Source of the DNA: Nocardioides pini
GTDB lineage: Bacteria > Actinomycetota > Actinomycetes > Propionibacteriales > Nocardioidaceae
NCBI RefSeq assembly: GCF_026712185.1
Contig: NZ_JAPPUX010000002.1
Span: forward strand, 186,001-250,000
Direction of reading: 5' to 3'
Length of the DNA stretch: 64,000 nt
Position numbers and translations under genes: made by a program. The notes beneath the pieces are model-generated. The model did not search any database. It worked only from the letters and a program-made list of their open reading frames with translations, and was not told the origin of the DNA. Below are positions 8,672 through 17,728 of this stretch, piece after piece (within the stretch, counting starts at the first letter, position 1; each line of letters opens with the position of its first letter).

Positions 8672-9631
8672 TCAGACCTGACCGGGCTCCGTCGGCGGCG
8701 GAGGCGTGCCGGGCTGGTCGGGCTCGGGAGCCGGCGGGGGCGGCGCGACCGGAGGTGCCACGGGAGGTGCAACAGGAGGTGCCACGGGCGGCTCGCCGGT
8801 GACCGGGTCCTCGAGGGGCGGCGTCGCGCCCGAGACCTGGTCGGTGGGGTCGGCCGGGTCGTCCTGCCCGGACTGCCGCGGACCGGACCCCGCGACGGCG
8901 TCCTCCGGCGCCGTCTCGTCGGCCTCCTCGGCGCCGCGTCCGCCGAGGATCTCGGCGAGGCGTGCCGCGCGCAGCCGCAGGAACTTCCGGGGCTGGGTGC
9001 GGGTGCGGTCGAGCGCGGCGACCTCGAGGTCGCCCGCCGGGATCACGCGGTCCTCGGACTCGCTGTGCCCGAGCGCGGCGACCGCCACGCGGAGGGTGTC
9101 CTCCAGGGACGCCCCGGCGACGTAGTGCTGCGCCAGGTGGCCCGCGACGACGTCGGCGGCCCCGCCCATCACGGCGTAGCCGTGCTCGTCGGCCACCTGC
9201 CCGTCGTAGGTGAGCCGGTAGAGCTGGTCGTCCTCGGCCGCGTCGCCGATCTCGGCGACGAAGATCTCGACCTCGTAGGGCTTCTCGCCACCCGAGGAGA
9301 AGATCGTGCCCAGCGTCTGGGCGTAGGCGTTCGCGAGGCCGCGGCCGGTGACGTCGCGCCGGTCGTAGGCGTAGCCGCGCATGTCGGCGAGGCGTACGCC
9401 GGCGATGCGGAGGTTCTCGAACTCGTTGTAGCGCCCGACCGCCGCGAAGGCGATGCGGTCGTAGATCTCGCTGACCTTGTGCAGCGCCTGGGACGGGTTC
9501 TCCGAGACGAACAGGACGCCGTCGGCGTACTGCACGGCGATGACGGAGCGACCGCGGGCGATGCCCTTGCGGGCGAAGTCGGCCCGGTCCTTCATCAGCT
9601 GCTCGGGCGAGACGTAGAACGGCATGCTCAT
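8672..9631 (-). CDS. prcA: 20S proteasome alpha subunit with proline-rich C-terminal tail
   Basis: This 319-residue PrcA starts [33 protein letters not shown], the alpha-subunit N terminus that forms the gate, followed by the Ntn-hydrolase-like fold ([35 protein letters not shown]). The core ends near residue 235. After it comes an acidic and then Pro-rich tail with repeated PPVA units and a PPPP stretch. Alpha subunits cap the beta rings and dock the ARC ATPase. Actinobacterial PrcA is commonly around 250-280 residues, so the tail is long here. prcB lies 23 nt upstream, so the two form an operon. Confidence 0.96.
   Translation of the reverse strand: MSMPFYVSPEQLMKDRADFARKGIARGRSVIAVQYADGVLFVSENPSQALHKVSEIYDRIAFAAVGRYNEFENLRIAGVRLADMRGYAYDRRDVTGRGLANAYAQTLGTIFSSGGEKPYEVEIFVAEIGDAAEDDQLYRLTYDGQVADEHGYAVMGGAADVVAGHLAQHYVAGASLEDTLRVAVAALGHSESEDRVIPAGDLEVAALDRTRTQPRKFLRLRAARLAEILGGRGAEEADETAPEDAVAGSGPRQSGQDDPADPTDQVSGATPPLEDPVTGEPPVAPPVAPPVAPPVAPPPPAPEPDQPGTPPPPTEPGQV
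8742..8789 (+). repeat. 12-bp tandem repeat coding for the PrcA Pro/Ala/Val tail
   Basis: There are four adjacent 12-bp units on the plus strand: GGCGCGACCGGA, GGTGCCACGGGA, GGTGCAACAGGA and GGTGCCACGGGC. Read on the minus strand they encode repeated PPVA steps in the disordered PrcA tail. The copies differ at only a few bases, and units of 12 bp keep the reading frame, so copy number could change by slippage and alter tail length. Confidence 0.75.
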
Positions 9632-9654
9632 GGGGCTGTGACTCCTACGTCAGA

Positions 9655-10485
9655 TCAGGTGAGGGCAGCGGCCGGGCCGTCGGGACGCTGCATCCGGGCG
9701 GCGATCATCCGGTCGGCGATGGTCGCGACCTCGTCGTCGGGGAGGCGGCGCCCACCGTCGGGGGTGATCACGTGGACCACCGGGAAGATCCGGCGGGTCA
9801 GGTCGGGACCGCCCGTGGCCGAGTCGTCGTCGGCCGCGTCGTAGAGCGCCTGGACGACCGCGGTCACGGCGCCCTCGGCGTCGAGGTCCTCGCGGTAGAG
9901 CTTCTTGAGCGAGCCGCGGGCGAACAGCGAGCCCGAGCCCACCGAGTGGAAGGCGGTCTCCTCGTAGCGACCGCCCGTCACGTCGTAGCTGAAGATGCGG
10001 CCCTGGTCGGCGGTGAGGTCGTAGCCGGCGAAGAGCGGCACGACGGCGAGGCCCTGCATCGCCAGGCCGAGGTTGGAGCGGATCAGGGCGGCGAGCCGGT
10101 TGGACTTGCCGTCCATCGACAGCGTCGTGCCCTCGATCTTCTCGTAGTGCTCGAGCTCGGTCTGGAACAGGCGCACCATCTCCACAGCGAGGCCGGCGGT
10201 GCCGGCGATGCCCACCACCGAGAACTCGTCGGCCGGGAAGACCTTCTCGATGTCGCGCTGGGCGATGATGTTGCCCATCGTGGCGCGGCGGTCGCCGGCC
10301 ATGACGACGCCGCCGGCGAAGGTGGCGGCGACGATCGTGGTGCCGTGGGGTGCCAGCTGGCCGGCGTCCCCGGTCGGGACGGCGCGGCGCGACGGGAGCA
10401 GGTCGGGCGCCTCGGCGCCGAGGAAGTCGGCGAAGCTCGACGTGCCGGGCGCCATGAAGGACGCGGGCAGGCGGGAGTCGCTCAT
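9655..10485 (-). CDS. prcB: 20S proteasome beta subunit (catalytic)
   Basis: This 276-residue PrcB has a propeptide of about 48 residues ending in APHG, immediately before the catalytic Thr ([24 protein letters not shown]). Autocleavage would expose Thr1. The mature domain keeps the fold's Asp and Lys ([15 protein letters not shown]) and the Ser-Gly pattern near [10 protein letters not shown]. It forms the proteolytic rings of the mycobacterial-type proteasome. It lies between pup (58 nt upstream) and prcA (23 nt downstream), the usual pup-prcB-prcA order. Confidence 0.97.
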   Translation of the reverse strand: MSDSRLPASFMAPGTSSFADFLGAEAPDLLPSRRAVPTGDAGQLAPHGTTIVAATFAGGVVMAGDRRATMGNIIAQRDIEKVFPADEFSVVGIAGTAGLAVEMVRLFQTELEHYEKIEGTTLSMDGKSNRLAALIRSNLGLAMQGLAVVPLFAGYDLTADQGRIFSYDVTGGRYEETAFHSVGSGSLFARGSLKKLYREDLDAEGAVTAVVQALYDAADDDSATGGPDLTRRIFPVVHVITPDGGRRLPDDEVATIADRMIAARMQRPDGPAAALT

Positions 10486-10543
10486 CCGGGGGCCCCGTCG
10501 TGACCGCAGCGAAGCGAGGACTTCGATGGGGTGGTCATGCGGC

Positions 10544-10741
10544 TCACTGACCGCCCTTCTGGATGAACGACTTCACGAAGTCCTCGGCGTTGGTCTCGAG
10601 GACCTCGTCGATCTCGTCGAGGATCGCGTCGACGTCCTCGTCGATCATCTCCTTGCGCTCGGCGACGTCGGACTCCACGACCTCCTCGGTCGCCGTCTCC
10701 TCCTGCGAGGACTTGCGCGGCTGCTTCTGCTCCTGGGCCAT
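10544..10741 (-). CDS. pup: prokaryotic ubiquitin-like protein Pup (Gln-terminated)
   Basis: This 65-residue disordered acidic protein begins [15 protein letters not shown] and ends IQKGGQ. The C-terminal Gly-Gly-Gln means the protein must be deamidated to Glu by Dop before PafA can conjugate it. The central stretch ([24 protein letters not shown]) is the region that folds into a helix on the ARC coiled coil. The ATG at 10741 follows TAGGGT (10748-10753) by 6 nt and has no Shine-Dalgarno sequence, so the pup-prcB-prcA operon appears to start with a leaderless Pup message. Confidence 0.97.
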   Translation of the reverse strand: MAQEQKQPRKSSQEETATEEVVESDVAERKEMIDEDVDAILDEIDEVLETNAEDFVKSFIQKGGQ

Positions 10742-10747
10742 GTGTCG

Positions 10748-10753
10748 ACCCTA
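10748..10753 (-). promoter_or_regulatory. -10-like TAGGGT for the pup-prcB-prcA operon
   Basis: TAGGGT followed by CGACAC and the pup ATG. The spacing places the likely transcription start on or next to the ATG. No -35 consensus is evident. Confidence 0.5.
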
Positions 10754-10813
10754 TCCACTCCCGCCGACGCCACAAGGAGGTTCACCGTGGGCGGACGGCA
10801 TGTCTCGCTGGTT

Positions 10814-12334
10814 TCAGCGGGTGATGGCCGCGACGAGCGCCTGGGCGGTGTCGCTGCGGTCGATGAGCTCGCCGACGTGGGCGCGCGTGCCGCGGAGCGG
10901 GTCGATGGTGGGGACCCGCTGCAGGGACTCGCGGCCGGGCAGGTCGAAGATCACCGAGTCCCAGGACGCGGCGGCCACCGAGTCGGCGTACTTGTCGAGG
11001 CACCGGCCCCGGAAGTAGGCGCGCGTGTCGACCGGCGGGTCGTGCATGGCCGCCTCGATCGTCGCGTCGTCGAGCAGCCGCTCGATGCGCCCGGCCGCGG
11101 CGAGGCGGTGGTGGAGCCCCTTGTCGGGTCGTACGTCGGCGTACTGCAGGTCGATGAGGTGCAGCTTGGCGTCGTCCCAGTCGAGGTCGTCGCGGTCGCG
11201 GTACTGCGTGAGCAGCTTGAGCTTGGCGACCCAGTCCAGCTCGGCGGCGCACTCCATCGGGTCACGCTCGAGGCGGGTCAGCACCGACTCCCAGCGGGCG
11301 AGGACGTCCACGGTCTGCTCGTCGGCGTCGGCGCCGTAGCGGTCCTCGACGTACTTGCGGGCGAGGTCGAGGTACTCGAGCTGCAGCTGCACGGCGGTGA
11401 GCCGGCGCCCGTCGCGCAGCGTGACGAGGTGGCGCAGCGTGGGGTCGTGGGAGACGTCTCGCAGCGCCTTGACCGCCCCCTCGACGCTGAGGTCGCGGTC
11501 GATGAAGCCGTCCTCGATCATCGCGAGCACGAGCGAGGTCGTGCCGGACTTGAGGTAGATCGAGACCTCGGCGAGGTTGGCGTCGCCGAGGATGACGTGC
11601 AGGCGGCGGTAGACGGCCGGGTCGGCGTGCGGCTCGTCGCGGGTGTTGATGATCGGCCGCTTGAGGGTCGTCTCGAGGCCGACCTCGACCTCGAAGTAGT
11701 CGGCGCGCTGGCTGATTTGGAAGCCGCGCTCCGGCGTCGTGTCCCGCCCGTCCTGCCCGATGCCGACCCGGCCCGCGCCGGTGACCACCTGGCGCGAGAC
11801 GAAGAACGGCGTCAGGTGGCGCACGATCTCGGCGAACGGCGTCGAGCGCCGCATCAGGTAGTTCTCGTGGGCGCCGTAGGACGCGCCCTTGTTGTCGGTG
11901 TTGTTCTTGTAGAGCACGATCGGCGTGCTGCCCGGCACCAGCGCCGCCATCCGCGACGCGTCGAGCATCACCTGCTCCCCCGCCTTCTCCCAGCGGACGA
12001 CGTCGAGCGGGGTCGTCACCTCCGGGGAGGAGTACTCGGGGTGCGCGTGGTCGACGTAGAGCCGGGCGCCGTTGGTGAGGATGACGTTGGCGAGGCCGAG
12101 GTCCTCGTCGGTGAGCTGGGTGGGGTCGGCCACCTGGCGGGCCATGTCGAAGCCGCGGGCGTCGCGCAGCGGCGACTCCTCCTCGAAGTCCCAGCGTGCC
12201 CGCCGTGCCTTGACGGTGGAGCTGGCGTAGGCGTTGACGATCTGCGAGGACGCGACCATCGGGTTGGCCGACGGCTGCCCCTGCACGGAGATGCCGTACT
12301 CGACCTCCGTGCCCATCACGCGGCGTACGCTCAT
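10814..12334 (-). CDS. dop: Pup deamidase/depupylase Dop
   Basis: This 506-residue paralogue of PafA starts [26 protein letters not shown], with the Glu-x-Glu nucleotide/metal site. It has [43 protein letters not shown] and [29 protein letters not shown]. The long segment after the N-terminal strand ([28 protein letters not shown]) is the loop that separates Dop from PafA. Dop converts the Pup terminal Gln to Glu and also removes Pup from conjugates. The ATG at 12334 lies 3 nt from the divergent ATG of a methyltransferase gene, and its -10 candidate (12341-12346) is inside that gene. Confidence 0.97.
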   Translation of the reverse strand: MSVRRVMGTEVEYGISVQGQPSANPMVASSQIVNAYASSTVKARRARWDFEEESPLRDARGFDMARQVADPTQLTDEDLGLANVILTNGARLYVDHAHPEYSSPEVTTPLDVVRWEKAGEQVMLDASRMAALVPGSTPIVLYKNNTDNKGASYGAHENYLMRRSTPFAEIVRHLTPFFVSRQVVTGAGRVGIGQDGRDTTPERGFQISQRADYFEVEVGLETTLKRPIINTRDEPHADPAVYRRLHVILGDANLAEVSIYLKSGTTSLVLAMIEDGFIDRDLSVEGAVKALRDVSHDPTLRHLVTLRDGRRLTAVQLQLEYLDLARKYVEDRYGADADEQTVDVLARWESVLTRLERDPMECAAELDWVAKLKLLTQYRDRDDLDWDDAKLHLIDLQYADVRPDKGLHHRLAAAGRIERLLDDATIEAAMHDPPVDTRAYFRGRCLDKYADSVAAASWDSVIFDLPGRESLQRVPTIDPLRGTRAHVGELIDRSDTAQALVAAITR

Positions 12335-12347
12335 GCGATGAGCCTAC
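12325..12347. promoter_or_regulatory. 23-bp dyad with overlapping divergent leaderless promoters (dop / methyltransferase)
   Basis: Left arm GTACGCTCAT (12325-12334), spacer GCG, right arm ATGAGCCTAC (12338-12347). The arms are inverted copies with 9 of 10 matches. Each arm holds one start codon, and the -10 box for the gene on the other side: TAGGCT on minus (12341-12346) is 6 nt from the dop ATG, and TACGCT on plus (12326-12331) is 6 nt from the methyltransferase ATG. Both genes therefore appear to be read leaderless from one shared site. Confidence 0.55.
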
Positions 12348-12961
12348 GGGTGTGGGACGAGCGCGTGCTGCCACGCCTGACCGACCGCAGGCTCAGCGCC
12401 CCCGAGCTGGACGGGCTGCGCAGCGCCGCGTGCACCGGCCTGACGGGCCGGGTGCTGGAGATCGGGTTCGGCAGCGGGCTCAACGTCCGCTGGTACCCCG
12501 CGGAGGTCACGTCGGTCACCGCGATCGAGCCGTCCGACATCGCCTGGGAGCTCTCCGGGCCCCGGCGGGCGAGCAGCGACGTCACGGTCGACCGTGCCGG
12601 GCTCGACGGACAGCGGCTCGACCTGCCCGACGACTCGCACGACGGCGCACTCGTGACCTTCAGCCTGTGCACCGTGCCCGACCCCCTGCTCGCCCTGCGG
12701 GAGGCCCGGCGGGTGGTGCGGCAGGGAGGGCGCCTGCACGTCCTCGAGCACGGCCTGGCGCCCGACGAGTCCGTGCGCCGCTGGCAGCGCCGCATGGAGC
12801 CCCTGCAACGGGCCACCGCGGGCGGCTGCCACCTCACGCGCGACCTGGTCGGGCTGCTGGAGGCCTCCGGTTGGGAGGTCGAGCAGCGGGAGCAGGCGTA
12901 CCTGCCGGGCCCGGCCATCGCCCGGCCGTGGACGTACGTCTACCGGCTCGTGGCCGGGTGA
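12338..12961 (+). CDS. class I SAM-dependent methyltransferase
   Basis: This 207-residue protein has a Rossmann-type methyltransferase domain. Motif I ([16 protein letters not shown]) lies near residue 36-50, an acidic residue after strand 2 in TAIEPS, motif post-II around [45 protein letters not shown], and a Tyr-rich end. This resembles the UbiE/phospholipid N-methyltransferase-like group of small-molecule or lipid methyltransferases, but the substrate cannot be told. The ATG at 12338 is preceded by TACGCT at 6 nt spacing and no Shine-Dalgarno sequence. It is the divergent partner of dop. Confidence 0.85.
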   Translation: MSLRVWDERVLPRLTDRRLSAPELDGLRSAACTGLTGRVLEIGFGSGLNVRWYPAEVTSVTAIEPSDIAWELSGPRRASSDVTVDRAGLDGQRLDLPDDSHDGALVTFSLCTVPDPLLALREARRVVRQGGRLHVLEHGLAPDESVRRWQRRMEPLQRATAGGCHLTRDLVGLLEASGWEVEQREQAYLPGPAIARPWTYVYRLVAG

Positions 12962-12980
12962 GGTCGGGTGAGGCGGACGC

Positions 12981-13058
12981 TCAGCGTCCGCGGCGGAGGA
13001 ACCCGACGAGGAACAGCACGATGACGACGATGACGACGATGATCAGAATGGTTCGCAT
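12981..13058 (-). CDS. 25-residue single-helix membrane miniprotein
   Basis: This short ORF (ATG at 13058, TGA at 12981-12983) encodes MRTILIIVVIVVIVLFLVGF followed by LRRGR: one transmembrane helix with a positively charged C terminus. It is the only sensible reading of the gap between the methyltransferase gene and the 121-residue membrane protein gene. Its ATC/GTC runs make a repetitive hydrophobic stretch. A weak purine stretch (GGCGGG) precedes the ATG. No function can be assigned. Small proteins of this shape are easily missed by gene callers. Confidence 0.55.
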   Translation of the reverse strand: MRTILIIVVIVVIVLFLVGFLRRGR

Positions 13059-13143
13059 CCCGCCAACCTAGTGCCCGCGGCGGGCGGGGCAACTCCTCCG
13101 GAGGGGTGTCGCCACGGGTGTCGCGAGGGGTGTCGCCGACGGG

Positions 13144-13509
13144 TCAGTCGCGGCGCTGCGGCCCGTTGATCGTCGAGGCGTGGGCGGCGTTGACCGCCGC
13201 GATGCCCAGCCAGGCCACGACCACGGCCGGCAGCCCGTTGTCGGTGGCGACCATCGGCACGATCGTGATGGGGACACCGACGCCGACGGAGATCACGCCG
13301 AGGACGAACTGGCGGATCCGGCCGCCCTCGGTCCCGGCCGTACGACGCTGCTGCAGCTCGCCGCGCTCGGCCGCCCGACGCTCCACCGCACGCTCGATGC
13401 GGTCGGCGAAGCCGTCCACGAGCTCGGCGTCGTAGCGGGCACCGAGCTCGCGGCGGGCGGCGAGGGCGGCCTCGATGTCGCCGTGGCCGAGGTCGTCCTG
13501 CTGGCTCAT
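13144..13509 (-). CDS. hypothetical membrane protein, 121 residues
   Basis: The ATG at 13509 begins MSQQDDLGHGDIEAALAARRELG. Residues 1-65 are a charged, helical, probably cytoplasmic region rich in Arg and Glu (RIERAVERRAAERGELQQRR). Two hydrophobic helices follow (FVLGVISVGVGVPITIVPMVA and LPAVVVAWLGIAAVNAAHA). It lies 20 nt after the arc stop on the same strand, so it is probably the last gene of an arc transcript. The family is unknown to me; a membrane link to the proteasome ATPase is only suggested by position. Confidence 0.75.
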   Translation of the reverse strand: MSQQDDLGHGDIEAALAARRELGARYDAELVDGFADRIERAVERRAAERGELQQRRTAGTEGGRIRQFVLGVISVGVGVPITIVPMVATDNGLPAVVVAWLGIAAVNAAHASTINGPQRRD

Positions 13510-13529
13510 GCGCGCGACCCAGCCCGGGC

Positions 13530-15275
13530 TCAGAGGTACTGGCCGGTGTTGGCGACCGTGTCGATCGACCGGCCCGGCTCCGTGCCCTGCTTGCCCGTGA
13601 TGAGCGTGCGGATGAAGACGATGCGCTCGCCCTTCTTGCCCGAGATCCGCGCCCAGTCGTCGGGGTTGGTCGTGTTGGGCAGGTCCTCGTTCTCCTTGAA
13701 CTCGTCCACGCACGCCTGGAGCATGTGCTGGACCCGGAGACCACGCTGGGCGGGGTTGAGGTCGCTCTCGAGGAAGTCCTTGATGGCCATCTTCTTCGCC
13801 CGGTCGACGATGTTCTGGATCATCGCGCCCGAGTTGAAGTCCTTGAAGTAGAGGACCTCCTTGTCGCCGTTGGCGTAGGTGACCTCGAGGAACCGGTTCT
13901 CCTCGGACTCGGTGTACATCCGCTCGACCGTCGCGCGGATCATCGCGTTGACGGTAGCGGTGCGGTCCTGCCCGAACTCGGCGAGGTCCTCGGCGTGCAG
14001 CGGCAGCGTCGGCGTGAGGTACTTCGAGAAGATGTCGCGCGCCGACTCCGCGTCGGGGCGTTCGATCTTGATCTTCACGTCGAGTCGCCCGGGGCGCAGG
14101 ATCGCGGGGTCGATCATGTCCTCGCGGTTGGAGGCGCCGATCACCAGGACGTTCTCGAGGGCCTCGACGCCGTCGATCTCGCTGAGCAGCTGGGGCACGA
14201 TCGTGTTCTCCACGTCGGAGGACACCCCCGAGCCGCGGGTGCGGAAGAGCGAGTCCATCTCGTCGAAGAAGACGATGACCGGGGTGCCGAGCGAGGCCTT
14301 CTCGCGCGCCCGCTGGAACACCAGGCGGATGTGGCGCTCGGTCTCGCCGACGTACTTGTTCAACAGCTCGGGGCCCTTGATGTTGAGGAAGTAGGACTTC
14401 CCCGACGCCCCGGTGCGCTCGGCGACCTTCTTGGCCAGCGAGTTGGCGACGGCCTTGGCGATGAGCGTCTTGCCGCAGCCGGGCGGGCCGTAGAGCAGCA
14501 CGCCCTTCGGCGGCTTCAGCTCGTGGTCCTTGAACAGCTCGGGGTGGAGGTAGGGCAGCTCGACGGCGTCGCGGATCGCGTCGATCTGGGTGGTGAGGCC
14601 GCCGATCTGGGTGTAGTCGATGTCGGGCACCTCCTCCAGGACGAGCTCCTCGACCTCGGACTTCGGGACGACCTCGTAGACGTAGCCGGCGCGGGTGTCG
14701 AGCAGCAGGGAGTCGCCGGCCCGGATGGTGACGTCCTCGGCGCACAGCGGCTCGGCGAGGCGGACCACGCGCTCCTCGTCGGCGTTGGCGATCACGAGGG
14801 CACGCTCGCCGTCGGCGAGGATCTCCTTGAGCATGACGACCTCGCCGACCTGCTCGAAGTCAAGGGCGGCGACGACGTTGAGGGCCTCGTTGAGCATGAC
14901 CTCCTGGCCGCGCACGAGGCCGTCGAGCTCGACGGCGGGGCTCACGCTCACCCGCAGCTTGCGCCCGCCGGTGAACACGTCGACGGAGTCGTCCTCGTTG
15001 CGCCCGAGGAAGGTGCCGAAGCCCGCCGGCGGCTGCGCCAGGCGGTCGACCTCCTCCTTGAGCGTGGTGATCTGGTCGCGCGCGTCGCGCAGCGTCTGGG
15101 CGAGCCGCTCGTTCTGGCTCGAGACGGCGGCCAGGGAGCGCTGGGCGTCGGCCAGCCGGGTCTCCAGGCCGCGGGACTGACCGGGCAGGTCCTCCAGGCG
15201 GCGGCGCAGGTCGGTGACCTCGGCCTCCAGGTAGCGCACCTGAGTGGCAAGTTGCTCTCGGGTCGGCTCAGACAT
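13530..15275 (-). CDS. arc: proteasome-associated AAA ATPase ARC (Mpa)
   Basis: This 581-residue protein has an N-terminal coiled coil (about 1-75) that captures Pup, then two OB-like interdomain segments. One AAA module follows, with Walker [13 protein letters not shown], Walker [13 protein letters not shown] and a sensor region [20 protein letters not shown]. It ends in GQYL, the Tyr-containing C terminus that opens the proteasome gate. Substrates tagged with Pup are unfolded and threaded into PrcAB. The ATG at 15275 is chosen over an upstream ATG (15314) because a strong GGAGGT lies 5 nt before it. Confidence 0.97.
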   Translation of the reverse strand: MSEPTREQLATQVRYLEAEVTDLRRRLEDLPGQSRGLETRLADAQRSLAAVSSQNERLAQTLRDARDQITTLKEEVDRLAQPPAGFGTFLGRNEDDSVDVFTGGRKLRVSVSPAVELDGLVRGQEVMLNEALNVVAALDFEQVGEVVMLKEILADGERALVIANADEERVVRLAEPLCAEDVTIRAGDSLLLDTRAGYVYEVVPKSEVEELVLEEVPDIDYTQIGGLTTQIDAIRDAVELPYLHPELFKDHELKPPKGVLLYGPPGCGKTLIAKAVANSLAKKVAERTGASGKSYFLNIKGPELLNKYVGETERHIRLVFQRAREKASLGTPVIVFFDEMDSLFRTRGSGVSSDVENTIVPQLLSEIDGVEALENVLVIGASNREDMIDPAILRPGRLDVKIKIERPDAESARDIFSKYLTPTLPLHAEDLAEFGQDRTATVNAMIRATVERMYTESEENRFLEVTYANGDKEVLYFKDFNSGAMIQNIVDRAKKMAIKDFLESDLNPAQRGLRVQHMLQACVDEFKENEDLPNTTNPDDWARISGKKGERIVFIRTLITGKQGTEPGRSIDTVANTGQYL

Positions 15276-15481
15276 CTCGCACCTCCTGCTCAGTGACACT
15301 ACCCATGGATCCACGGGACGGAAGCGAATATCTCGCCGTGTTGATCACCTTTGGGCAACGCTCCCCGATCCCGACGCCGGCCAGGGTGGCGGCACGCGAC
15401 AACCGCGGGGCCGGAACCGATGTCGTACGCCGCCACCGTCACGCGGCCGCCGTCATCCGATCGGGGACGGGACCTCGCGGC

Positions 15482-16456
15482 TCACAGGTCCGCGTCGGGG
15501 TGCCCGTCGGTCGCCTCGAGGGGAGGGACGTCGGCCGGGCGCGGGCCGGTGTAGTCGGGGCCGTACGCGCCGGGCGCGGGACGACGCGTCTTGCGTGGCG
15601 GCTTCTCCCCCGGCGCCATCCGGCGGGCGGTGACGAGGAACGCGGTGTGCCCGATCATCTTGTGGCCGGGCCGCACGGCGAGGCCCTCCACGTGCCAGTC
15701 GCGCACCAGGGACTCCCAGGGCTGCGGCTCGGTGAACCCGCCGTGGGCGCGCAGGGTCTCCACGACGCGTGACAGCTGCGTCGTCGTGGCGACGTAGGCG
15801 CACACGATGCCGCCCGGGACCAGTGCGTCGGCGACCACGTCGACGCAGTTCCACGGGTCGAGCATGTCGAGGATGACCCGGTCGACCTGCGTGCCGAGCC
15901 CGGGGAGGCCGTCCTTGAGGTCGCCGAGGCGCAGGTCCCACGCCGGGTGGGTCTGCCCCTCGGGGGCCGAGAAGAACTGGTGGACGTTGCGGCGTGCGAC
16001 CTCGGCGAACTCCTCGCGGAGCTCGAAGGACGTCACCCGGCCCCACGGGCCCACGGCGCGCAGCAGCGAGCAGGTCAGCGCGCCGGACCCGGCGCCCGCC
16101 TCGACGACGCGGGCGCCCGGGTAGATGTCCGCAAGGGCGACGATCTGGGCGGCGTCCTTCGGGTAGACCACCGCGGCACCGCGGGGCATGGAGACGACGA
16201 ACTCGTTGAGGAGCGGGCGGAACACGAGGTACTGCCCGCCGGCCGACGAGGTGACGGTGAAACCCTCGTCGCGGCCGATCATCTCGTCGTGGTCGAGGTG
16301 GCCCTTGTTGGAGAAGAACCGCTTGCCGGCGACCAGCTCGAAGTTGTGCTTGCGACCCTTCTGGTCGGTCAGCCGCACCCACTCGCCCTCGCGCAGGGGG
16401 CCGCGGTGGACGCCGGACCAGGCCTCGGCGGGGACGTCAGGAGAGGGCTCGGACAT
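15482..16456 (-). CDS. trmI: tRNA (adenine-N1-)-methyltransferase TrmI
   Basis: This 324-residue protein has an N-terminal beta-barrel-like domain (GEWVRLTDQKGRKHNFEL) and a SAM-binding domain with motif I VVEAGAGSGALTCSLLRAVGP and VILDMLDPW. The pattern matches actinobacterial TrmI, which makes m1A58 in the T loop of tRNA as a tetramer. The C-terminal tail is Pro/Arg-rich and disordered. The ATG at 16456 follows TAGGGT by 7 nt, so the message is probably leaderless. The 206-nt gap to arc (15276-15481) holds the arc promoter region and no other gene. Confidence 0.94.
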   Translation of the reverse strand: MSEPSPDVPAEAWSGVHRGPLREGEWVRLTDQKGRKHNFELVAGKRFFSNKGHLDHDEMIGRDEGFTVTSSAGGQYLVFRPLLNEFVVSMPRGAAVVYPKDAAQIVALADIYPGARVVEAGAGSGALTCSLLRAVGPWGRVTSFELREEFAEVARRNVHQFFSAPEGQTHPAWDLRLGDLKDGLPGLGTQVDRVILDMLDPWNCVDVVADALVPGGIVCAYVATTTQLSRVVETLRAHGGFTEPQPWESLVRDWHVEGLAVRPGHKMIGHTAFLVTARRMAPGEKPPRKTRRPAPGAYGPDYTGPRPADVPPLEATDGHPDADL

Positions 16457-16491
16457 GGCGCGAACCCTAGTGGCGCGGGCGCCGATTTCCC

Positions 16492-17661
16492 TCAGCGGCG
16501 AGCGTTGTCACGGAAGGCCCGGTCGACGTCGGCCGTGGACAGCACGCCGTAGATGCGGCCGTCGGCCTCGACGAGGAGGTACTCCTCCGCGGGGCGACGG
16601 CTGATCGCGAGGATGAGGTCCTCCCCCGCGACGCTGGCCGGCAGCGTGAGCCCCTCCTCCATCGTGCGGGCGACCGCCGAGACCGGCACCCAGGGGCGCC
16701 GTTCGGCCGGCATCGCCGTCACCGCCGCCTCGCTGACGATGCCCACGGGAGTCCCGTCGGCCGCGACGGTCACGATGCTGCCCGCCTCGGCCTCCTGGGC
16801 CCGGCGCACCGCCTCGGCGAGGGGCACGTCCTCGGGGACGGTGAGCGTACGACGGGCGAGCGGGCGCGCGACGAGGGCCGGGAGGCGCTGCCGGAGCCGG
16901 GCGTGGGCCATCGCCGCCGTCGCGCCGGTCCAGAGGAACAGGCCGAGGATGAACACGAGGACGAGGTCGAGGATGGTCGGCGGCTCGCCGATGACCTGCT
17001 CCTGCACGAGCGGCCAGGCCAGCAGGGCCAGGGCCGTGATCCGGCCACCCCAGCCGGCCACGATGCTGCCGCGGTGCTGGTTGCCGGAGGCACCCCACAC
17101 GAGCGCCTTGAGCACCCGCCCACCGTCGAGCGGCAGCCCGGGCACGAGGTTGAGGACGCCGATGAGCAGGTTGGCACCGGCGAGGAGCACCATCGCCTCG
17201 CGGAGCAGCCCCTCGGACATCGCGGACGCGGCGAGTGCGGCCACGGCGCCGACGGCGATCGAGGTGAGCGGCCCCACGACGGCGATCCAGAACTCGTGGC
17301 GCGGGCGCCGCGACTGCCCGTCGACCTCCGTCATGCCGCCGAGGAAGTGCAGCGTGATCGAGTTGACGCCGTAACCCAGGCGCTTGGCGACGATGGCGTG
17401 CGACGCCTCGTGGAGCAGGACGGAGAGGTAGAGCACGACCGCGAACGCGAAGCCGGCGACGTACTTCCAGAACCCCAGCCCGGGCTGGGCCTCCTCGATG
17501 CGGGGCCCGAACGCCAGCGCGATGAGCAGCGCGACCACGAACCACGAGGTGGTGATCAGCACGTCGATCCCGACGATCGAGCCGATGCGCAGCGTGCCGG
17601 GCGGGCGCGGGGGGCGCCGCTGGTCGCCGTCTGCAGGCGCTGGATCGGTGGGGTCGGGCAC
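16492..17661 (-). CDS. site-2 protease family protein with CBS domains
   Basis: This 389-residue intramembrane metalloprotease has transmembrane helices with the zinc motif HEASH (LLHEASHAIVAKRLGYGVNS, about residue 85) and a second-site motif LNLVPGLPLDGGRVLKALVWG, where the Asp provides the third ligand. After the membrane core, two CBS motifs occupy about 270-389 (RRTLTVPEDVPLAEAVRRAQ, VYGVLSTADVDRAF-type end). CBS pairs bind adenine nucleotides and could gate activity. Substrates are unknown; relatives cleave anti-sigma factors. The GTG at 17661 has TAGTGT 6 nt upstream and is divergent from the RecB-like gene. Confidence 0.93.
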   Translation of the reverse strand: MPDPTDPAPADGDQRRPPRPPGTLRIGSIVGIDVLITTSWFVVALLIALAFGPRIEEAQPGLGFWKYVAGFAFAVVLYLSVLLHEASHAIVAKRLGYGVNSITLHFLGGMTEVDGQSRRPRHEFWIAVVGPLTSIAVGAVAALAASAMSEGLLREAMVLLAGANLLIGVLNLVPGLPLDGGRVLKALVWGASGNQHRGSIVAGWGGRITALALLAWPLVQEQVIGEPPTILDLVLVFILGLFLWTGATAAMAHARLRQRLPALVARPLARRTLTVPEDVPLAEAVRRAQEAEAGSIVTVAADGTPVGIVSEAAVTAMPAERRPWVPVSAVARTMEEGLTLPASVAGEDLILAISRRPAEEYLLVEADGRIYGVLSTADVDRAFRDNARR

Positions 17662-17728
17662 GTCTGAACACTAACGAACACCGCCCACACCGGCCGCTGT
17701 CGGTGGCCGCGCCTAGGGTGGCGGCGTC

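Noticed and set aside
15276..15481. A gene in the 206-nt gap between arc and trmI
   Set aside because: Only short frames without start signals; the region is best read as the arc promoter (TAGTGT about 15-20 nt before GGAGGT) and the trmI end.
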